Shown here piece after piece: positions 1 through 12,843 of a stretch of 64,000 bases of DNA. The notes beneath the pieces are model-generated. The model saw only the letters and a list, made by a program, of their open reading frames with translations, had not been told where the DNA came from and ran no database searches. How positions within the stretch are numbered: position 1 is the stretch's first letter; the number at the start of each line of letters is the position of its first letter. This stretch comes from Tetrahymena thermophila SB210 (taxonomy: Eukaryota > Ciliophora > Oligohymenophorea > Hymenostomatida > Tetrahymenidae). The translations under genes and the position numbers were made by a program. The DNA lies in assembly GCF_000189635.1 (NCBI RefSeq), contig NW_002476434.1:1054001-1118000 (forward strand). Reading direction: 5' to 3'.

Positions 1-1008
1 TTTTTCTTTTTATGATTAAATTTCTAAATTTTCATATTGCTTTTTGATATCAGAATAAAGGCGAGCATAATATATTTCTTGTTAATTCTGAATTCCAAGC
101 ATGAACTGATTTTAAACTTATATCATCTTTTCAAGCTACTTAATTTTATCATCTTACAAAGCTCTATTGCTTTCTAGCCTCTACTAAATGTCTTATTAAT
201 CAGCTTATTGCAATTTTTAACTCTATTGCATTTACTATGTGATTTACTACTATTATATTTAATACTGTTATTATTGAGCCTTTTATTAAGTGTTTATCGC
301 TTAATTTTATAATTAACTTAAGTGATTATCTTCGTTTCTTGAAGAATAATCTCCTCTTTATAGACTTAATCCTTCAAAATTGCTTTTAACTTGTTACTAT
401 TAAACTTCTTTGCTTTCATAGTTGTTGCTGTTATTATTTCTTTAACTAGTTTGCTTGTTTTCTATGTTACTATTAAATTATTCTTTATTTAAAATATTTT
501 CTTTTTGAATATTTTATAATAAAATTTGATTTGATGCACTTTTTACATTAACATTCTAATGATTTTCTACTATATTGATATTTTTAAAAGGATTTCTATT
601 TGAGTCGCTATATAAAGGGAAACTGTGCCTTTACAAACTAGGCTGTTTGTCAAGAGATAAAAAATAATTTTTTTCTTTTTCAAGGTTTTGGATTTCGCTT
701 CTAATGCGCTAAATATCTGCTGTTTTTTAAGACTAATAATCTAAGTATTCATTGATATCATCTTTTTGAATTTCAAAAGACTTTGTACTTTCTAATTCCT
801 CATTATATTAATCTAATTCCTATTGTATTTAATTCAAATATTATCCTTCTTCTTTCATCTCCTCACTATAAATTTCTTTAAATTACTTTTGGAATCCAAA
901 ATCTTAGCTAGCTTAATCAAAATTTTCTTTTTGATTCATTAAATTAATACGTTTATTTAATGAAACCTCCGCTTATGTCTATTTTTCACTTTGACTCCTA
1001 TCGTTCAT
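1..1008 (-). CDS. Q/N-rich coiled-coil protein, 3' end beyond window
   Basis: One open frame of about 336 codons runs from an ATG at 1008 off the left edge with no TGA, so the protein is incomplete. TAA and TAG occur throughout as glutamine. The N-terminal ~100 residues are charged and helical with heptad-like spacing. A low-complexity Asn/Gln/Ser region follows, including a QQQQ-rich stretch, and then another helical segment with KQLEKMIQVQNQF. There are no recognisable catalytic motifs. The start is the first ATG after an AT-rich leader; no in-frame stop lies just upstream, so a slightly longer N-terminus is possible. Function is unknown. It may be a structural or scaffold protein, which is inference from composition only. 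Confidence 0.8.
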
Positions 1009-1153
1009 CAAATTATGAATTAATAAAAACAACAAATAATCTTGATTTTATGGTAGATATCAGATCAATAAAGACTAAATTTAGTAAATATATCTAATTT
1101 AATTGTAATACGTAAATTAATAAGTTTTATCTGCTAATAAAATAATTTATTTG

Positions 1154-1537
1154 TCAAAATGTTCTCACTTAAGTTTATTTTATTTGTTTGTTAGTATTAT
1201 TCCACTATTAAAAATAAGGAAGAGTTATAATTAAGTATTTTGATTTTCTGTATCTTATTATTGTTTATTATTTACCAAATATTTTTTGAATTGAAATTTG
1301 GTGACAACTTTCGTTCAGTCTTTTTAAGTTAGTTAATAATTTTATTACTTTCAAGCTTTCTTAAACATCTAATCTTTTAATTTAGATTGATTATTCCCTT
1401 GTTATAATTTAATTTTTAAATTTGATTTTACCATTATCTCTCAATATCATTAATAAGCCAGGCTAGCAGACAAACATCGCTTCTATAATATTCAAAAGTA
1501 AGTAGCAATTTATTTCCACTTTCTAATAATCAAACAT
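1154..1537 (-). CDS. small hypothetical protein (127 aa)
   Basis: ATG at 1537 to TGA at 1154, 128 codons including the stop. The composition is protein-like (Cys, Pro, Gly, Met, His and Arg present) rather than the Lys/Asn/Ile/Phe mix of random AT-rich DNA. The N-terminal ~45 residues have alternating hydrophobic character ending in GLLMILRDNGKIKF. That pattern is faintly like the first strands of a PAS domain, but it is too short to assign. The rest is basic and helical. It lies 146 bp upstream of the coiled-coil gene on the same strand. It could also be a 5' exon of that gene, but I found no convincing splice connection. Confidence 0.4.
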
Positions 1538-2479
1538 TTATTATAACTATTTTTTTGTTTAAAATTATTTCTAACAAATTTAAAAGTTTTCAAAAAAAAA
1601 AAAAATCTAAAAATAGATTTCAAAAAGTATTAAAATAATTATATGCTCAAAAATATAAAAAGAAAATTATAAATGAAACCACATTTTTTAAAACATATTT
1701 AAATCGGAATAAATTTTGTGCAAGCAGCCTATATATACATAAACCTAAATAACATGTTCTTGCAAAAAAACCTAATTGGATTTGAGAATAATTAGAATTA
1801 TTAAAAATATTATAATACCTTAAATATCTTAAATATTTATTCAATATATTTTAATGTTTATTAATATTCACCTTATTTACATGACTAAAATAGAAAAATC
1901 TTTTATTAAAATTATTTTATCAAAATTTAAGTACTTTAATTAATAAAATTTAAAAAACATATGACTACCTTTCTTTGATTCTTGTATTTTATAACTATAA
2001 GTTTTTTATAGGATTTACTAATTAAACAAAACTAAACTTTAATTTTTGAGATATTGCTTCCTAAAAAAAAAATTTATAAATTTATATTTGATAATTATTA
2101 TAATTTATTGGTTATTTGTATCCAAATTGATTTGATATAAAATTAAATTAATTTATTAATATGCTTATAATTAATTAAATTTCCATAAATTGCAATTCAA
2201 TATTTTTTGAAAAATAATAAAAAAGAAGTAAATATTTATTTTTTTATTAATATAATTTAAATTTATTTTTATTAATAAAATAAGTTTTTAAGCTCTTCAC
2301 TTTAATAGTTTTTAGAACTCCATATTAATCTGTAAAAAATAAATATTTGATTTATTTATTTTATTATTATTAATCTTTTATTATATTTAATTTTCATTTT
2401 ATTTACAATATATATTATTTGTCAAATTAAATTGAAATTATAATTTAAAAATGAATTGAAAAAAAATTTTTTTAATTTT

Positions 2480-3960
2480 TTTAATTTATTTATTTATTAG
2501 ATTTTTATTTGATATTTTTCTTTATATTATTTATACTGCTAACATTTTTTTTTTTCTTTATTTGTTTTTTTGTTAATTTAACTCAGTTTTTTATTTTCAG
2601 CTATTACTTTTATTAATTAATTTCTTATTATTTCTTCACTTTTTCCTTCTAACTAACTAATTAGCGTTATATTTTTTCTTCAATATTTAAAAAGGTGAAA
2701 TAAAATTGATCACTAAGGTGCATCAGATTTAAGTTCTGGATTAGAAAAGTGCACTAATCTCTAAAATTTGGCACTTCGACTTTCGTAAAAATAGTTTATT
2801 TGTTTAGGATTGTGATATTTTTGAATATAAAAGTGAATCGAAAACAAAAAAACTAACTCTTTTAATTAATTTATTTTTTATCTTTTTATTTTTTATTCAG
2901 CAATATTTTTTTTATTTCTTTCTTTGTTCTTTTATTAATTTAACTCATTTTTTTATTTTCAACTATTGCTTTTATTATTAATTAATTTATTATTATTTAA
3001 TATTTTTTCTTCAATATTTAATAAGTGATAATAAAATTGGTGACTCAGGTGCATCAAGCTTAGGTTCTAATTTAGAAAAGTGTACTAATGTCTCAAGTTT
3101 GACACTTCAACTTTCGTAAAAATAGTTTATTTATTTAGGATTGTGATATTTTTGAATATAAAAATGAATCGAAAACAAAAAAACTCATTTAATTTATTTA
3201 TTTTTTATTCTGCCAATTTTTTTTTCATTTCTTTCTTTGTTCTTTTATTAATTAATTTTACTCATTTTTTAATTTTTAAATATTGATTTTATTAATTAAT
3301 TTCTTAAATTTCATATTTTTTCTTCATTTTTTCCTTCTAACTAACTAATTCACTATTTATTTTTTCTTCAATATTAAAAAAGTAACTGTGGTATTAGAGA
3401 CTAATGTGTATCATACTTATGTTCTGGTTTAGGTTAGTGCACTAATCTCTCAAATTTGAAACTTGATCTGAGGTAAAAACAGTTTATTTGTTTAGGATTG
3501 TGATATTTTTGAATATAAAAATGAATTGAAAAAAATATAATTAACTCTTTTAGCTCATTAATTAGCTTTTTAATTTGATTTATTTTTTTTATACTGCTAA
3601 AATTTTTAAAATTTTTTTATTTGCTCTTTTGTTAATTTTACTCATTTTTTATTTTCAGCTATAGCTTTTATTAATTCATTTCTTATTATTTTATATTTTT
3701 TCTTCATTTTTTCCTTCTAACTAACTAATTCGCTATTTATTTTTTCTTCATATTTAAAAAGTTTCAATAAAATTGGTGACTTAAAGTGTATCAAGCTTTG
3801 GTTCTGATTTAAGAAAGTGCACTAATCTCTCAAGTATGACTCTTTCGTAAAAACAGTTTATTTTTTTAGGATTATGATATTTTTGAATATAAAAATGAAA
3901 TGAAAATAATATCACTATCTCTTTTAATTTATTTATTAACTTTTTATTTCGTTAATTTTT
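2480..3960. repeat. degenerate tandem array, about 4 copies of 330-380 bp
   Basis: A conserved core (ggattgtgatatttttgaat) recurs at about 2808, 3137, 3492 and, with one change, 3867. Each core is preceded by a block with 'gtgcactaatctct' and 'ctttcgtaaaaa' and followed by a pyrimidine-rich block with 'ttccttctaactaacta' or 'tttcttcaatattta'. Spacing is about 330, 355 and 375 bp. The copies have diverged by substitutions and small indels. No open frame is conserved among the copies, so the array is probably non-coding. Confidence 0.85.
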
Positions 3961-4434
3961 CTTTTTAATTTTTATAAAAAGATTTAAATCATTATATTTC
4001 ATTAAAAAATTTTATTGTATTTATATTTTTTTAGTAATTTATACTAATTTATATTAAAGCAAAGATTTTAATTTGAGATAATAATTCAAAATTAAGTGTC
4101 TTAAATTAAAAAGATTAGTGGTCATAAAAATACTAAAATGATATAAAAAAAAAGTTGTGGAAAAAAGACAAATAAATATTAATATTTTGTAAATATAAAT
4201 AAAGATAGATTTATTAATATTTTTATATTTATAAATATCATATTTTAGTAAGTTAATAAATAGATTTAAACTGTATTCTTTTAATATAATTCAATTAATC
4301 CAGTTGATTATTTAACTATTTTTTTTTTATGTTTTTATATTTTAATTTTTCTAATGATTTTATATTTTCAATAATTTTTATTTTTTCTTATAACTATTAT
4401 GTTCTATTTTAAATCATTTTTTTTAAATTTTATT

Positions 4435-4616
4435 GTCAAATGCATTTTAAATTTTGGATCATTGCATTAAAAAAATATAAAGTTTAATAACAAAAAAATA
4501 TCTTTAGACATAAAAGCTTAACTTAATTTTTTTTTTGATAAACAAAATATCATATTTTGTTTACAATTATGATATTTTTTTAATAGCAATAATCCAAAAT
4601 TTAAAATGCATTTGAC
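4435..4616. mobile_element. MITE-like element with ~44-bp terminal inverted repeats
   Basis: The left end begins GTCAAATGCATTTTAAATTT. The reverse complement of the right end (reading back from 4616) is identical over the first 25 bases and continues for about 44 bases with only about two differences. The element is 182 bp long and too short to code. The flanks are TATT on the left and TATA on the right, compatible with a short TA or TAT target duplication. The size, long inverted repeats and lack of coding capacity fit a non-autonomous DNA transposon. An unusually long hairpin is the alternative. Confidence 0.65.
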
Positions 4617-5678
4617 TATACCATATTTAGTTTTAAGATTATAGGTTTTTAGTTTCTTCAAATTCTTAATCTTCTATATGATATTTATTATAAACTAAAA
4701 ATTAATATATTTTGTAGATATCATCCAATAATTGATAGTAAAATTTTAGCTTCTGTATTAAATAATTTAAAAAAATATTAAAAATATCAAGATATCACAA
4801 GATCACACTATGCTCACTCACAAACACTTTTCTTTATATATTCAAAATTTAGTTATTTATTTTAAATAACAGAAATAATTTCAAAAATAATTTTTTTAAG
4901 TTAATAAATAAAGTTTTTTATACTTTTTAGTGATTCGCTTTAAAAATAAAATATTTATTTTTTAGTTAAATAGCTCAACATCAAATGAATTTAGTTATTT
5001 ATACTAAAAGATTGAAAAAATTTAAATTAATAGTGATCAAACTGATTCAAATAAAACAAATGATTTCTATTTAGTTCTTATCAAAATATTTTATTTGATA
5101 TTTTAATAGAGTAAAATTATTTTTTTTTAAATGATTCAAATATGAAATTTTGTAAAACATTAAAGCTGTTTGCTCAAAAATAAAATTATTTATTTTAAAA
5201 AAATAGAAATTATAAAAAAAAATATTTTATTTAATTAAATAAACTAAATAAATTGTTAAAAATTAAAAACTAATTTATTTTAAAAACAAAATATTTTTTT
5301 ATAATATTAGATAAATTTAGATTAAAAAAATGAATGAAAAACACTTAAATAAGTAATAATTAAAACTTCTTATTTAAATGAAAAATAAACGTAAAAAACG
5401 ATTTTTAAAATATTAGGTTTAACTGATTTTATTATATGTTTTAAGTTGAAGACTTCCTTTAAATAAAATAAAGAGTGTTACTTACTTTTAAACTATAAAT
5501 TTTATTTGAATGTCCTCTAATATTTATTTTTTAAAAGTAGATTAAGTTATTGTATAATTTATTTATTATCTATTTCAAAGCTTATTTATTGTGCTTATTT
5601 ACCTTTAACAAAAATATACTTATCTCTCAAAAATATAGTAAAATATAGTTTAAATAGTAAGTAGAAATGAATTAAAAC

Positions 5679-8600
5679 ATGTCTGATAACAAGCGCAAAC
5701 ACTAAGATGGGTTTTCATTTGGTATGAGAGGAACAAAAGGGGTTTCTTGTATAGATAGCGCAATTACTTTTAACCCTGGAGTCGGGTAAGTTATTACATT
5801 TTAAATTAGTCAATAATTGATGATAGTCAATACCATCTAAAATAAGAATGTCTATGCTTTCCGAAATGAATGCTATTTGTTCATTTATTGTCAATATTCT
5901 GTCTATTAAATAATAAATTTATAATTAAATAAAAAGCTAATATGAAATTCTTAAAGGTTTTGAGGCTCAAAGTAAAAGCTCGTCCAAAACAAAATTTAAA
6001 TTGTCAGAGAGGTTTAAATCTTAACAAATGCAAACTCCTGGACCAGGTAGCTACAATCCTTTATAAGCATTCCTTTCGACAAAAAAGGAACCATAAAATT
6101 GCAATAAAAGTACAGTATGTGAATCTAATAGAAGCAATAGGTCCCTTTTTTAAAACAGCAGTAAATCAAATAACCTTGGTCCTGGATATTACTACTTTTC
6201 TTAAATGAATGACACATTTTTTAACTCTACATAAAATTCTATTGAAAAAGGTAGTAATTCTTTAGATAAAACAAAAAATGCAAGTGAGAGCTTAAACCTA
6301 AGTTTTTCATATAGATTGAAAGGAGTTAAATTCGACAAATACTCAAAAAGAAAGTTAGATCTGATTGATGGTAAAAAATAATAATATCCTCCAGTAGGCT
6401 CATACAATATTCAAACAAATAAATTCTAGGATTCCTTTACATTTCCAAAGGAGTAAATTAAAAAAATCTTCATTTTTAAAAATAAAATTATTTAGAACAG
6501 CAGCAGCATTTTTTTGATTTTTAAAAACAATTATAAAATAAACATCTTTCTCAAAATAAAATGATGTTTTAATAATTTTATTCATGTTATAATGACTCTT
6601 TAATAATTTTATTCATATTAAAATGATTACAATTTGTTTAATTTATGCTGAAAAAATAGAAAAAGAAAAACTTTTGACTGTATAATTTCAGAATCCCCAG
6701 GCCCTTGCTAGTACAGTATCCAGAACAATTTTTTCTCTTAAACACCATAAAATGCTTCTAACTCAACATTACCAACCTAAAGGAGATTCATAAGGTTTGA
6801 CTCTGTAGAAGATACCACTCCGGGACCTGGCTATTATGTGTAGAAAGGCTTAAGCAATTATAAGTTTTCAACAAACAGCTCATATTCATTTGGGAAATAA
6901 AAAAAGGAGATAACACATAAAAATCAGTAAATTATTTGAGAATATTTTTTTAAAGCTAACAGAGAAATAACAAAAATATCTTTTTATAACAATAAATAAA
7001 TTTTAACAAAAAAATAAATTGATATTTTAAGGAATATTTTGAGTAATGTTTCTTTTTAATAATAATATTTGAATGATGATTTTGGTTAATTTCTTTTATC
7101 ATAAATTAATCATAATCTAATTAAATTTTAATCTAGACTTTATTTTATGTTTTACACTCAAATCCAAAACTAAATGCATAAATAAATTTAAAAAGATACG
7201 AACTACGATCAAAATATCTTCATATAAAATTAGTAAAATTAAAAAGGTTACAGTTCAAATAATTGTTTGATATAATTAAAAGCTAGCTCTTTTAAAATAC
7301 CAAAATCATTCTTGCTTACTTACATAAATTTATGTAAGAAATAGTAAACAAATACATAATTTGATTGAGCGATCAATCATATTTACAATTCTACAAAGAT
7401 ATTCTCATTTTACATTTTTACAAAATTAAAATAAATAAAGAGCTGGCAAACTATTCGTAAAAGTTTTTAGTTACAAGAAAATATCCAAATTAAAAAAAAT
7501 TGATTACAGTAATACAAATTTATTATTTAATCTCTGAAAATTTATAGGTTAAAAATAAAATCTTTTATGTAGACTTCTAATGACAAATTTATGATGAATA
7601 TGTCTTTCAAGTATGATTAATATATTAATTTAAATCAGTATTCTAGAACTGAATAAGAGAAAAGTTTATGTATAACTAAGAATACAAACAAACAAAAAAA
7701 GCTAACTAGTTCATAGTACTAAATTAAAAAATACAAAGTGCTACTAAGATTAACTTTAATTGAAAATAAAATTAAACAAACAATTAATTTTTTTGTTTGT
7801 TTGTTTTGGATTAAGTCTAAATATCTTTTATTTTAGAACCGACTCCTATTTTCTGACACTTTACTACAAAATTAGTTCCCAATAAATTCTGAGATTGATT
7901 TTTAAAATTTTCGAATCTAAATCAATAAAATAAATAAATACTATGTGTGTCAATTATTAATTAAATTTATTTCTCATAGATTTTATTGTTTTCTTAAAAT
8001 TTATTTTGTTTACCAATTTCTTTTATTTTAGAAACCCTTCTCCCTCTCAATATAGAATTCTGCCTTTTAAACCTAAAAATGTAACAATAATTGGAGATTC
8101 TCAAAGACCAGGAGTTGGAAATGGAGTACCAGGAGTTGGTAGTTATAATATCACTTTGAGTCAAATGAAAAAGCTATACAAATAGAATAATTTCACAGAA
8201 GACTCTGAAGAAAATAATAAAAATTAAAGCAACCTGAGCTAATCCAAATCTACTCCCTAAATAAATTACAAAGAAAGATTGCTCTAGCAGAAAAAAATTC
8301 TTTTGGCGTAATCTCCCAATTTCGGAAGCTAATTATCCAAAAATATAGAGATAGAAAATATCTCTTTAGGAAATCTCAAAAAGCTAAATACACCATCACC
8401 TGCTTATTACTCTAATCTTTTGTAAGTAGTAAAGAAGTAACCAATCTAGTTCGCTAAAGGTAACAGAAGATATGAATTTTTAGATGTCTATAACGTAAAG
8501 CTCCCAGACGAGAGATCTCCAGGACCCCTAAAATATAAAATTAATATTAATAAATCCTAAGTAGGTGGCACACAAAGTTAACAAAAAAAAGGAGATTTAT

Positions 8601-8773
8601 TTAAATCAAATAGCAATCCAGGAGTAGGACAGTACAACATAAATAGAAGTTTATTTCCTAATTCAAACAATATGGAATACAGCATATTTTCAAATAAAGC
8701 TAGTAAAAAAAAGTTCAACAGATTACCTAAGCTCCAAAACGATTCTAATTTAATTAAAAGTTATTTATATTGA
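5679..8773 (+). CDS. STPG/SHIPPO-repeat (sperm-tail PG-rich) protein, multi-exon
   Basis: The protein repeats the P-G-x-G-x-Y motif: PGVG near the N-terminus, then TPGPGSYNP, LGPGYYY, PPVGSYN, SPGPCQY, TPGPGYY, PSPSQY, PGVGSYN, SPGPLKY and PGVGQYN. This is the signature of STPG/ODF3-like proteins, which bind axonemal or cytoplasmic microtubules. That fits a ciliated cell. Likely exons: 5679-5785, a 23-nt micro-exon at 5827-5849 (supplies QY after PGVG), 5957-6452, 6692-6926 and 8032-8773. The last intron is 1.1 kb, long for this window. The junction 6452/6692 is out of phase by one base as I read it, so another small exon or a different site is needed there. The final exon gives about 246 residues to TGA at 8771-8773. 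Confidence 0.8.
6566..6630. repeat. short direct duplication inside an STPG-gene intron
   Basis: The segment 'ttttaataattttattcatg' is followed after about 12 bases by 'ctttaataattttattcata'. This is a direct repeat of roughly 32 bp in the intron or uncertain splice region of the STPG gene. Confidence 0.6.
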
Positions 8774-9683
8774 ATTTATTGACATTACTAGTAAATTAAA
8801 CTTAAATATTTATGGTTAAAACAAAAAGTACATAATTTATGTGTGTTCAGGAAATAACTTATCTTCTATAGGTTTAGTCATATTTATCAATATCATTGAT
8901 CAAATTGAGAAGAATTTATTTAAATTTTGGTTATTTTGTGTATGTATGAATTATCAAAAATAATAACTAAAGTAAAATAATAACTTTATCAAATATATCA
9001 TAAAACCTTTTATTTTATTTAAATTTTATTTCTTTTTATCTTTATTAATTTATTTTTAAAATATCTAAATATACATTTAGGAAATAAATATTAAATGGTG
9101 AGAATATTTTTTAAATGTAGTATATGTTATTGCTAAATAATATAAAATGGATGTTTATTTTTAAAAAGTAAGTTATAATTGGTATAACACAACTAAAAAT
9201 AGGCATCAGTTAGTTTTATAGAACTGATAAATGTATAAAAGGAAATCTATTAAAATTTGATAAAATGTGGGTATATTACGAAGTATATATATTTCTTTAA
9301 ACAGCATTAGTCTGTTAAGCAGTAAATTAAAAATTAAGTTGGGCATGTCATTTAAATAAATTATCAAAGTATTTGCAAATTTTGAATAAATATTACGTTT
9401 CACGCGAATTAGGTTCTAATTTGATTAGAACACTTTAAGATATAATATTTATTAAGAAGAATAAAAATCATTAGCAATTAATTAATTAGTATTATTCTTC
9501 TAGTATTTTTCATAAATTTATAATTTTAAATAGTAAATAACATAGATCTAGTTTGTTTGTTTGTTTGTTTTTTACATTTTGAAATAAATAATATCTAGTA
9601 TTTTAAAGCTTATTTTTCTTTATGCTAAGTTGTTCATAATTTTAAGGTACTTTATCTTTTTTAAAAATTGTTTCATTTATTAG
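8774..9683. other. intergenic, nothing recognised
   Basis: AT-rich sequence downstream of the STPG gene. It contains a (GTTT)n run at about 9551-9572. The 65-codon minus-strand frame at 9206-9403 has random-like composition. Confidence 0.5.
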
Positions 9684-9875
9684 GTTATTTATGAATTGAA
9701 ATTTAGTGGAATGCTAATAGAGAAGCAATCTAATTTATCTCAAAAAATAAAAGAACTTGAAGTGAGTGTACCACAATGGAATATAACTTCCCAAATTAGT
9801 ATTACATTGGAGAAAATTTTATCTGTTAAAATCAAAAAAAAGATAAACAATTAAAAATTACTAAGCAAATTATGA
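9684..9875 (+). CDS. exon-like block A, unknown gene
   Basis: After an acceptor-like 'tttattag' the frame reads 63 codons to TGA at 9873. It includes an in-frame ATG at 9711 and a polar helical segment with IKELEVSVPQWNITSQI. The block is less AT-rich than its flanks. It may be the first of several exons (blocks A-E, 9.7-13.9 kb), but the joins are not resolved and no family is recognised. It could also be a decayed gene or chance. Confidence 0.25.
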
Positions 9876-10849
9876 GAATATTTAATCCATTAAATAGTTT
9901 TTTAGAACATTTTTTAACGAAGCAAATATTACCTCATATTTTCTTATCCATTTACTTAAAAATATTTTGTTTTCTTAAAATATCAATTTCTAAAAAAAGT
10001 ATTTATTCATTTTTATAGCCTGAATTGCTTTTATTTTTGATTATCCATTTTATTAAAAATGTTTTTACACTTCTTTTATATTGAAATAAAACTCATTATA
10101 GAGAATAATTAAGTAAACGCATATAATTTAGATGTAATTTTAAATACCTTCATTAACACATTTTAAGTTAAATATATTATATATGAATAGAGTTTTTTAT
10201 TTACAAATAGTTTTTAGTAAAAGGCAATAGTTATATTTAATAATAATCTCTTTTGAGTATATTTATTAGAGTAATAAAAATAGTATTAAATGAGCTTTTA
10301 TAAAAGAAAAGAAGATTAAGTAGAAGAAATTTTAATGCTACAAAAATAGTTTTAAAAATTTGTTTATTTACAAAAAATAAATTACTTTTGCAGTAATGAA
10401 ATTATTTATAGTTAATATATGAAAGTCAATAATTAATTTTTTTTTGCAAGTATCGAATTTTTTTATAAGCGTAGTTAGTTATAATATTACTTAATAACCA
10501 AATAAATATATAATTGGCTGATTATAATTATAATTTTTACTGTAGCAATTTATTTAAATTAGTAATTACTTTATTATATATTTTAAATAAAAAAAGGTTC
10601 TTTTAGTATAATTAACAAGGTAATCTGTTAATAGTAACAGGAATGTTTCATTATATTTCTACTCAATCTTAATTTTTTTACAAATGCAATAAATAATCAT
10701 AATTAATTTGAGGTATTTCTCTTTCAAAAGATATACTAACTAATAAGTGAAAGAGGACTGACTACTCCTAATATAAAATAAAAAAAAATAAATGCATAAG
10801 TTTTACTAGCTTAAATTTAAGTGATACAAGTATAATATTGTATATTTAG

Positions 10850-10973
10850 GTATAAAATAGTCAGATCAATTTCTTTCGAGGCCAATTTCAATCAATACTG
10901 GTACAGCGATCAAGCGCTAGGAAGAGTTACTGGTTTTAGAATGAATTCATGCATTATAAAATCGAATGGCTGA
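10850..10973 (+). CDS. exon-like block B, unknown gene
   Basis: After acceptor-like 'tatatttag' the frame encodes about 40 residues containing FEANFNQYWYSDQALGRVTG before TGA at 10971. The Trp/Tyr/Gly/Arg content is unlike random translations of this DNA. The segment is weakly reminiscent of a loop in ABC-transporter membrane domains, not enough to assign. A donor was not identified. Confidence 0.25.
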
Positions 10974-11940
10974 TTAAAGTATTACGAAAATTAATTCATT
11001 GATAAAATATTTGATATTAAGTAAAGCTGAATTAATTAATTAATTAAATTTATTTTTAGAAATATATTTAAGATTTACTTTGCTTATTTGTAAAAAAACC
11101 TTAGAAAATAAATATTAAATATTACAGTCTGACTGATTGATTGACAATTAATAAGCAAAGTACATGTTTTTGAAAATTAATTTTTTTATATATTTATTAG
11201 AATGTGAATAATAAATAAAATTCAAATCCCCATCTTACAAAAATTGTTATCATAATTTTCAAATCAAAATTTAATGCATAGGGATTTAGTATAGATCCAT
11301 CAATCAATTTTTCTACTTAAATGCTTGTTTTTTTCTATTAAATTGCTTTGGCTTTATCTTACATTACATAATTTATATTGCATAAATTAACTATTTTAAA
11401 ATACATTTACCTGCTTTTGCATATTTTAGGAGTAAATATAGATAAAGACATCTTACGGATTAAATTTTTTTTCTTTCAATTTGTGAATATACATTTCTCT
11501 TACTTCCTCATTAACCTTATATTCTATCATATTAAATTTCAAATAGGCTAGATTTTAGGAAGTAATAATTTAGGTAAATGATAAGTTATACTTGATAAAA
11601 GTAATATTGAAATGCTTAAATATGTTAAATTTTATTTATTAACATTAACTTGTTTGTTTTTGATTAATTAAAGAATATTTAGACATTTTAATTTAGAATG
11701 GTATTTATTTGATAAATCGGATTAAAGATCATCAAAAGATTGGTTGATTGATCGCATATTTTTGGGGGTAAAATAAAATTTATTGAGAGTATTTGTAATA
11801 TTAATTGTTTTTTAATAAATAGTGCTTAACATGTTAATATTTATGAATTTTTGTGAGGATTTCTAACTTTAATTGCAAATTTATTTAAATTTTATTGATT
11901 GAAGATTTATTAGGAAACAATTAATGTGTTTGTTTCACAG

Positions 11941-12241
11941 GCCAATTAAAAATTTAATTTTGGTAGAAAAGCAAGCAAGTAATGTTAATCTCCAAGAATC
12001 TAATTTATCGAGAAATTCTTTAATTCATCTCAGCTAAATTTAAGCTATTTTTAATAAAAAATTATTATTTTAGTTTAGGTAGAAATAGAAAATAAAATGG
12101 CTTAAAATAATTGATTTGTATTTCTAATATCTTGATTTAAATGATCCTTTTAGTAATTCGAAAATATTAAATTTCTGTAAAAAAAAATTTTTGACAGACC
12201 ATAAAAAATAAATAAATTTATTTGTTTAATTGATTGATTGA
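11941..12241 (+). CDS. exon-like block C, unknown gene
   Basis: A strong acceptor-like 'tgtttcacag' precedes 99 open codons ending at TGA 12239-12241 in a (GATT)n microsatellite. The predicted peptide is polar and helical, with segments VEKQASNVNLQESNLSRNS and KWLKIIDLYFQYLDLNDPF. It contains Trp, Cys, Pro and several glutamines coded by TAA/TAG. Its true 3' boundary may lie earlier. No family is recognised. This is the longest open block of the five in this region. Confidence 0.3.
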
Positions 12242-12843
12242 TTGTTCATACAAGCATCCTGATGAGCTTCGCTTACATATAAATAAAATTATCTTTTTCT
12301 GATAAAAAAAATAGTAAAAGAAATCAACGTTGGTAGGTTGGATAAATTAACAATAAAGGAAAGCTGGGTTTGTAAAATGCAATACTGATATATTGGGTGA
12401 AAGAAATTCGGTGATTATTTTTTTAGAAACAATTTCATAATTAATTAGTAAAATCAACCCCTATTTTTTTGTTTTATTTTAATAAAAATAATAATGCGAT
12501 TGGTAGGTAGGTAGGACCATTTAAAAATAAATCAATTAGTATTATTGGATGAAAGACTAGAAATAAGATGTAACTTATCGACATTTAGATAAATATTTGA
12601 GTGGGAAATTCTCAATTTGATTTGAAAAGTTATAAACATAAAAATTTTTGTGTAACTCAATTATCAGGACTAGAAATATTGCTTTAATTCACGTTTGTAT
12701 TTTTTCTATTAAATTTGGTCTTGCATAATATTTTTTTATGCATAAAAATAAATAAATTAATCTTTCTTTAAAGCATTTCCAAATAAACTTTTAACATACT
12801 TCAAATAAATTTATCATTTTGTTTATGTTTTATATTTTATTAG

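Larger units (their letters stand above)
1538..5678. other. intergenic, repeat-bearing AT-rich DNA
   Basis: This 4.1 kb stretch has no gene I can support. Long frames such as those at about 1647-1844 (minus) and 1673-1977 (plus) have the composition expected of random AT-rich sequence. It holds the tandem repeat array and the MITE-like element listed separately. The rest is homopolymer-rich A/T sequence. Confidence 0.6.

Noticed and set aside
1647-1977. Overlapping plus and minus frames of 65-100 codons
   Set aside because: Both are open by chance; residue composition is random-like and neither has splice or start support.
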